Positions 5,450-9,158 of a stretch of DNA of 9,158 nucleotides are shown here, piece after piece; the first letter of the stretch is position 1, and each line of letters starts with the position of its first letter. Source of the DNA: an uncultured Cellvibrio sp. (GTDB lineage: Bacteria; Pseudomonadota; Gammaproteobacteria; Pseudomonadales; Cellvibrionaceae); assembly GCA_946886255.1 (NCBI GenBank), contig CAMPIG010000173.1, forward strand, positions 1 through 9,158. Reading direction: 5' to 3'. The notes beneath the pieces were generated by a model that was not told the origin of the DNA, did not search any database, and worked only from the letters and a program-made list of their open reading frames with translations. The translations under genes were made by a program, and so were the position numbers.

Positions 5450-6306
5450 CATTCATCTGCTCCGGGGGAGGGATCTCCCACCACATCGTCGTTCAAGTGA
5501 TGGTCCATATCCCGCGCAGGCTCTTCTACCTTAGGTCGCCCCACTAACTTCGCCGGCACACCGGCTACCGTCGTGTGTGGCAACACTGACTCCAGCACGA
5601 CACTGCCAGCCCCGATCTTCGCTCCTTCACCAATGTCAATATTGCCAAGAATCTTGGCACCGACACCAATCAAGACCCCGCGCCGCACCTTTGGATGACG
5701 GTCCCCGCTGGCGCAACCGCTTCCGCCGAGGGTAACACCATGTAACAGCGATACATTGTCTTCCACTACCGTGGTTTCTCCCATGACCACCCCAGTGGCA
5801 TGATCAATCATAACCCCGCTACCAATCACGGCAGCGGGATGAATATCGACGTCGAATACCTGGGAGATCTGGTTTTGCAGGTAAAGGGCCAGACACTGAC
5901 GCCCCCGCTGCCACAGCCAGTGAGCCACACGATATGATTGCAGCGCGTGGTATCCCTTAAAAAATAAAAAAGGCATGGAATACTGATTACAGGCAGGGTC
6001 GCGCTCCCTATGTGCACAAATATCAGCGCGCATGGCCAATTCGATCTGCGGTTCACTTGCCAGTGCCGCTTCGAATACTTCGCGAATCATCATTGCCGGT
6101 ACCGCCTGACTATCTAACTTGTTTGCGAGGTGGAAACTGATCGCAGCGGCGAAGGATGGATGATTGAGAATGGCTGCGTGATAAAAGCTCGCCAACACCG
6201 GCTCGCGCGCGCTGGCTTCAGCTGCCTCATGGCCAATGAATTGCCAGACATCGATGACAGCTGGCGAGGAAGAATCAGATTGCCGGACATCGGAATCAGA
6301 CAACAT
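5449..6306 (-). CDS. cysE: Serine O-acetyltransferase
   Basis: CysE transfers acetyl from acetyl-CoA to L-serine, giving O-acetylserine for cysteine synthesis in the cytoplasm. The 285 residues have the expected N-terminal helical domain (about 15-145) and a left-handed beta-helix with hexapeptide repeats (about 150-258). Visible landmarks are DIHPAA with Asp154, IDHATG with Asp168 and the catalytic His169, GDRHPK with His204, then GAKILGN, KIGAGSVV and HTTVAGVPAK. Spacing matches E. coli CysE (Asp143, Asp157, His158, His193). The tail ends DPSPGADE instead of the terminal Ile by which E. coli CysE docks in CysK, so the cysteine synthase complex may be absent or different. ATG 6306 has AAGAG about 8 bases upstream. 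It lies 55 bases downstream of the MFS gene on the same strand and may be co-transcribed. Its C-terminus converges on the 5176 gene. Confidence 0.95.
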   Translation of the reverse strand: MLSDSDVRQSDSSSPAVIDVWQFIGHEAAEASAREPVLASFYHAAILNHPSFAAAISFHLANKLDSQAVPAMMIREVFEAALASEPQIELAMRADICAHRERDPACNQYSMPFLFFKGYHALQSYRVAHWLWQRGRQCLALYLQNQISQVFDVDIHPAAVIGSGVMIDHATGVVMGETTVVEDNVSLLHGVTLGGSGCASGDRHPKVRRGVLIGVGAKILGNIDIGEGAKIGAGSVVLESVLPHTTVAGVPAKLVGRPKVEEPARDMDHHLNDDVVGDPSPGADE

Positions 6307-6354
6307 AGGGTTATCTCTTGGGTGACTGGATCATGAATTGCTATTTAACATGTT

Positions 6355-6372
6355 GCGCGCATTAATGCGCGC
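6355..6372. repeat. 18-base perfect palindrome overlapping the MFS stop codon
   Basis: GCGCGCATTAATGCGCGC is perfectly self-complementary, with the MFS TAA at 6364-6362 in its centre. Just beside it lies the palindrome AACATGTT (6347-6354). A hairpin (6-base stem, ATTAAT loop) between MFS and cysE could protect or end the upstream transcript, but no U-run follows. A protein binding site is the alternative. Confidence 0.6.
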
Positions 6373-7747
6373 GATTGGCCGGATAAGGTGTGATCCACAA
6401 CATCAGCAAGCCCGCCAATAAAAATACAATTAACGCGCTCATACCGATACGCGCTGAATCGGTATACAAGGTCAAGGTAGCAACCGCCATGGGGGCAAGA
6501 AAGGAGGTTACTCGCCCGGACAACGCATAAATACCAAAATAGCGCCCCGCTTCTTCAGGAGACACGCTGCGAGCCAGATATGACCGGGATGATGCCTGCA
6601 CCGGTCCGAACGCAACACCAATTAAAAGTCCAAATAAAATATAGGCTTTTTCCGCCGCTGTGCCAAACATACCGCCGGAATCCTGCTGCGCCAATTGCAG
6701 CAATCCGAACAAGGTGTAGCCCGGCCCGGTAGAAATAATGCCGATACAGGCTGTTACCAATAAAACCAGACTTAATAAAACCAGACGTTTTGACCCCAGG
6801 TGTGCATCCAGCCAACTCGCAGCCAGACACCCACCAATGGCGACCACCAACAGGAGAATGCCGTAAATTCCCATCTCCATAGTTTGCCAACCGAACATCC
6901 CGGCGGCAAAGGTTCCGCCCAAGGCAAGCAACCCGTTAACGCCATCCTGATAAATCATACGGGCGATAAAAAAACGCAACACGCCAGCGCGCCGCTTTAA
7001 TTCAATCAAGGTATTCTTTAATTCAACCAAGCCTGATTTTATCGCTTTATTCAGTGGTAAACCTTTTCCGCCGTCCGGCGTAAATAAAAACATTGGCAAG
7101 ATGAAAATCAAATACCACAACGCAGAAAATGGCCCGGTAATTCGCGCGTCTTCGCCCTGCGCCGAATCGAGATCGAACCAGGGCTCCACCCCCAGAAGTG
7201 TTTTTCCATCCGAGGGACTGCCGGATAAAAATAACAGGACCATAAACAACACAACCAAACCGCCAAGATAACCCAATCCCCACCCAAGGTTGGAGATACG
7301 ACCAATATCTTTCTCGGGTACCAAATGCGGCATCATGGAATCGTTAAATACAATAGAAAATTCTGCTGCAACCGTTGCAAATACAATACATAACGCCGGT
7401 AACCATAAGTCAGATCCGGGACTCGCTAACCAGAGCAGCGCCAGAGTAATTATCTTGATCAATGCAAAACCGGCGATCCAGGGTTTGCGCGTGCCGGTTG
7501 CGTCGGCGACGGAACCCAAGACCGGCGCAAGCAAAGCAACAATGACGCCTGAAACGAAGATGGTGTAGCCCCAGGCCGCCTGCCCGGTTGCTGCATCCTG
7601 CGCAAGACGGGAAACAAAATAAGGGCCAAAGATAAACGTAATAATAACGGTAAAAAAAGGTTGCGCCGCCCAGTCGAACAACATCCAACTGAAAATACCC
7701 GCGCGCGACGCCTTCACCCGCCCGGCTTCCGAATTCATGTCAATCAA
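6362..7747 (-). CDS. MFS transporter, UMF1 / Atg22-like family
   Basis: The 461-residue inner-membrane protein has about 12 hydrophobic segments and the marks of the UMF1 branch of the major facilitator superfamily. These are SWMLFDWAAQPFFTVI (20-35), the motif-A-like GSVADATGTRKPW (78-90), FNDSMMPHLV (134-143) and ISNLGWGLGYLGG (151-163). Later come ARMIYQDGVNG (262-272), GPVQASSRS (381-389) and YFGIYALSGR (403-412). A hydrophilic loop lies about 176-205 and a basic central loop about 226-255. The substrate is unknown; Atg22 exports amino acids from yeast vacuoles. Placement ahead of cysE hints at amino acid or O-acetylserine/cysteine traffic, but this is weak inference. Start: GGAG lies 8 bases before TTG 7747 but 17 before ATG 7738, so TTG is chosen. 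It is 94 bases downstream of the M15 gene. Confidence 0.9.
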   Translation of the reverse strand: MIDMNSEAGRVKASRAGIFSWMLFDWAAQPFFTVIITFIFGPYFVSRLAQDAATGQAAWGYTIFVSGVIVALLAPVLGSVADATGTRKPWIAGFALIKIITLALLWLASPGSDLWLPALCIVFATVAAEFSIVFNDSMMPHLVPEKDIGRISNLGWGLGYLGGLVVLFMVLLFLSGSPSDGKTLLGVEPWFDLDSAQGEDARITGPFSALWYLIFILPMFLFTPDGGKGLPLNKAIKSGLVELKNTLIELKRRAGVLRFFIARMIYQDGVNGLLALGGTFAAGMFGWQTMEMGIYGILLLVVAIGGCLAASWLDAHLGSKRLVLLSLVLLVTACIGIISTGPGYTLFGLLQLAQQDSGGMFGTAAEKAYILFGLLIGVAFGPVQASSRSYLARSVSPEEAGRYFGIYALSGRVTSFLAPMAVATLTLYTDSARIGMSALIVFLLAGLLMLWITPYPANRAH

Positions 7748-7791
7748 GATGTAAACTCCATGCGGTTTTTGTGAGGAAGATGTTCAACATA

Positions 7792-7839
7792 TTTTCACCA
7801 GCATACTTTTATCTTTCCAGGAAGATGCCTGGGTGAAAA
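7792..7839. repeat. Inverted repeats between the M15 and MFS genes
   Basis: TTTTCACC (7792-7799) and GGTGAAAA (7832-7839) are perfect arms with 32 bases between; inside, CCAGG (7817-7821) and CCTGG (7828-7832) form a second, partly competing hairpin. AGGAAGATG also occurs exactly twice (7774-7782 and 7819-7827). No U-run follows on either strand, so this is more likely a leader structure or binding site for the MFS gene than a terminator. Confidence 0.35.
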
Positions 7840-7841
7840 AT

Positions 7842-8549
7842 TTAAAACTGGCCCAAGGGAACACAGACAAAGCGCTGATAAATCTCCGCAAGGTTATCGA
7901 GGATGGTTTGTTTCAACAGCATGTCACTCGCCATGATATGTTCGCGTAACACTGTTTCAGTCAGTTGTTGCGCATAGCTGTTAGCCAGGGGGGCGTAGCT
8001 CAAATGCCAGGGCTCAGGTGATACACCACCCAGATCAACAGCATAAGGGCGATAAAATCCCGGATTATTTTCTTCTAATTCTTTGCTCAACCACGCATGA
8101 AAAGCGGCAAAAGGTCCATCGCCACAGGTTTCGGCAACCGTGAGCTGGACAACGTAGTCTTCACCAATGAGCGACCGGTCATACACATCCAGATCTGTCC
8201 CCCAATGGTGGCGCGATGCACCGGGCAAGGCAGACCAACGCAGGATCGCAAAGACCAACTCCCGTTCCGACAAGCGAGCGATATCCAGCGGTTGCCCCGC
8301 TGTATCCAGTACCGGTCGCTGACCGCAGGCTTTGCTGTTCCATATATGCAATTGACGGTCGAATGCGCGGTAACTGCTCGCTACCTGTAAATCAAAACCG
8401 GCATTCCGTGCAGCATCACAGAGTTTGAGCAAGGGCTTCACAACCGCGCGATGTAATTGACAATGCGGAGACGGAACATCTACCAACTCTTTGTTATCAA
8501 TACCGCATAACAAGTCAGCGTTGATTTTTGTATTTTGATCTTGGGTCAT
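7842..8549 (-). CDS. M15 family zinc metallopeptidase (DD-carboxypeptidase-like), no signal peptide
   Basis: Peptidase M15 enzymes (VanY, LdcB type) cut D-Ala-containing peptidoglycan peptides. The 235 residues show the complete site: SSYRAFDRQLHIWN (58-71), SRHHWGTDLD (112-121) giving zinc ligands His114 and Asp121, and EPWH (179-182) with catalytic Glu179 and zinc ligand His182. Unlike secreted carboxypeptidases it begins with a polar stretch (MTQDQNTKIN) and has no signal peptide, lipobox or membrane anchor, so it looks cytoplasmic. It could trim recycled muropeptide fragments or other D,D- or L,D-peptides (inference). The residues after about 190 form a helical tail outside the catalytic core. 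ATG 8549 has only a weak ribosome binding site. It is divergent from the TfoX-C gene and 94 bases upstream of the MFS gene, possibly in one operon. Confidence 0.88.
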   Translation of the reverse strand: MTQDQNTKINADLLCGIDNKELVDVPSPHCQLHRAVVKPLLKLCDAARNAGFDLQVASSYRAFDRQLHIWNSKACGQRPVLDTAGQPLDIARLSERELVFAILRWSALPGASRHHWGTDLDVYDRSLIGEDYVVQLTVAETCGDGPFAAFHAWLSKELEENNPGFYRPYAVDLGGVSPEPWHLSYAPLANSYAQQLTETVLREHIMASDMLLKQTILDNLAEIYQRFVCVPLGQF

Positions 8550-8741
8550 TATCTATACGCAGGCTCATTGGAAAATATTTTTTACGCCATTTTTCAATAA
8601 AACCCGAGAAGTTAATCAGGAGTTTCAGAAGAAGTATTTGCGCAATGCTATTAAGTATGTAATATAACGCGTGGCTATAAATGGAAATTGTTCCCTGGCC
8701 AATAAAAAATAATGATAAATAATAAGTGGAGCGTGCCTTGT
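8550..8741. promoter_or_regulatory. Divergent promoter region between M15 and TfoX-C genes
   Basis: This 192-base A/T-rich gap must hold both promoters. On the plus strand TTGCGC (8638-8643) and TAATAT (8660-8665) have a 16-base spacer, a modest sigma-70 candidate; TATAAA at 8676-8681 is a second -10-like box without a matching -35. GGAG at 8728-8731 serves the start at 8742. Nothing clear is seen for the minus strand, and no RNA gene is evident. Confidence 0.3.
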
Positions 8742-9020
8742 ATGACTAGCAGTCATAGTGAATTACTCCAGTTGAAAAACCTGGGTATGGCGTCCGTAAA
8801 TATCCTTCATGCTATCGGAATAAACACCTACTCGGATCTCAGTCGTACCGGTGCTGTTGAGGCGTATCGCCGAATCAAAGCGCGTCATATCAATGTATCC
8901 AAAGTGATGCTCTATGCTTTACAGGGCGCCCTGATGGACGTTCATTGGAATGACCTGCCGCCGGATATGAAGTCTCGTTTGGTAGCAGAGGCGGAACAGG
9001 AAAGCCTGAGCGAAGCCTGA
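8742..9020 (+). CDS. Stand-alone TfoX C-terminal domain protein
   Basis: The 92 residues match the TfoX C-terminal domain: LKNLGMAS (11-18), GINTYSDLSRTGAVEAYRRIK (26-46), LYALQGAL (57-64) and WNDLPPDMK (69-77). Full TfoX (Sxy), which promotes competence gene expression together with CRP, has an additional N-terminal domain of about 100 residues that is absent here; the upstream DNA codes for no such domain. The fold is a helix-hairpin-helix-like helical domain, so nucleic acid or protein binding is plausible, but a competence role cannot be assumed. ATG 8742 has GGAG 10 bases upstream; the in-frame ATG at 8712 has none. Expression is probably as a single gene, with inverted repeats downstream. 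Confidence 0.88.
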   Translation: MTSSHSELLQLKNLGMASVNILHAIGINTYSDLSRTGAVEAYRRIKARHINVSKVMLYALQGALMDVHWNDLPPDMKSRLVAEAEQESLSEA

Positions 9021-9048
9021 CTGGCTCGGTTATCCCATGACATCCCGC

Positions 9049-9074
9049 GACAATGCAACCTGACTCGCATTGTC
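9049..9074 (+). terminator. Hairpin downstream of the TfoX-C gene
   Basis: GACAATGC (9049-9056) and GCATTGTC (9067-9074) are perfect 8-base arms with a 10-base loop, starting 28 bases after the stop codon. No U-run follows, so termination is only possible, perhaps Rho-assisted; it would also stabilise the transcript end. Confidence 0.4.
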
Positions 9075-9085
9075 AGCAGATCGCA

Positions 9086-9113
9086 CAGACATTCGCCGTG
9101 AACAAGCTACAAT
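9086..9113 (+). promoter_or_regulatory. Candidate sigma-70 promoter at the right edge
   Basis: CAGACA (9086-9091) and TACAAT (9108-9113) are spaced 16 bases, matching 4 of 6 and 5 of 6 consensus bases. The -10 box sits in the centre of the 29-base dyad at 9098-9126. It would drive a gene beyond the window. Confidence 0.35.
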
Positions 9114-9126
9114 GAAGCTTGTTCAC
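9098..9126. repeat. Perfect 11-base inverted repeat, possible operator
   Basis: GTGAACAAGCT (9098-9108) and AGCTTGTTCAC (9116-9126) are exact complements around a 7-base centre. The dyad covers the TACAAT box, which is how repressor operators are often placed. A plus-strand RNA would fold into a strong hairpin followed 6 or more bases later by a loose T-rich stretch, so a terminator for the TfoX-C gene is the alternative. Confidence 0.6.
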
Positions 9127-9158
9127 CCCTATGCTTTTGTTTGTAGCCAATCGAGGGA
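9112..9158 (+). CDS. Possible start of a gene cut by the right edge
   Basis: From ATG 9112 the frame reads MKLVHPYAFVCSQSR and is open to the edge; another frame from ATG 9131 (MLLFVANRG) is open too. Neither has a clear ribosome binding site, and the first begins inside the dyad. The product is not recognised and the gene is uncertain. Confidence 0.15.
   Translation, partial: MKLVHPYAFVCSQSR

Overview
The window looks like chromosomal DNA of a gammaproteobacterium, by overall protein character possibly Cellvibrio or a relative; that genus guess is inference from family resemblance only. No tRNA, rRNA, insertion sequence, integrase, phage gene or CRISPR array was seen. Most genes lie on the minus strand.

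Layout. (1) Positions 1-3625, minus strand, read right to left: a stand-alone acyl/aminoacyl carrier protein, an acyl-CoA-dehydrogenase-fold flavoprotein without the usual catalytic glutamate, a DUF1839 protein, and the first 357 residues of a glycoside hydrolase family 2 protein that runs off the left edge. The last three genes are tightly coupled (4-base ATGA overlap, then a stop codon 14 bases before the chosen start). A long A/T-rich leader (about 3665-4111) precedes them. It holds a possible 14-codon leader ORF, direct and inverted repeats, and several U-tract sites. (2) 4161-4883, minus: a 240-residue protein with an N-terminal domain like the C-terminal domain of ribosomal protein L7/L12 and five tandem repeats spaced exactly 28 residues apart, followed by a good intrinsic terminator. 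(3) 5176-5436, plus: an unrecognised 86-residue protein, divergent from (2) and convergent with cysE. (4) 5449-8549, minus: cysE (serine O-acetyltransferase), a UMF1/Atg22-like MFS transporter, and an M15 metallopeptidase. (5) 8742-9020, plus: a protein made only of the TfoX C-terminal domain. The right edge holds two perfect inverted repeats, one overlapping a promoter-like -10 box.

The most interesting part is the carrier protein / flavoprotein / DUF1839 / GH2 set. Similar carrier proteins work with aminoacyl-tRNA-synthetase-like ligases that load amino acids onto the phosphopantetheine arm, and DUF1839 here has the look of a BtrH-type cysteine acyltransferase. A testable reading is that an aminoacyl or acyl group is loaded on the carrier, perhaps altered by the flavoprotein, moved by DUF1839 to an acceptor, and that the GH2 protein acts on a sugar part of substrate or product. 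No loading enzyme or phosphopantetheinyl transferase lies in the window, so the pathway is incomplete as seen.
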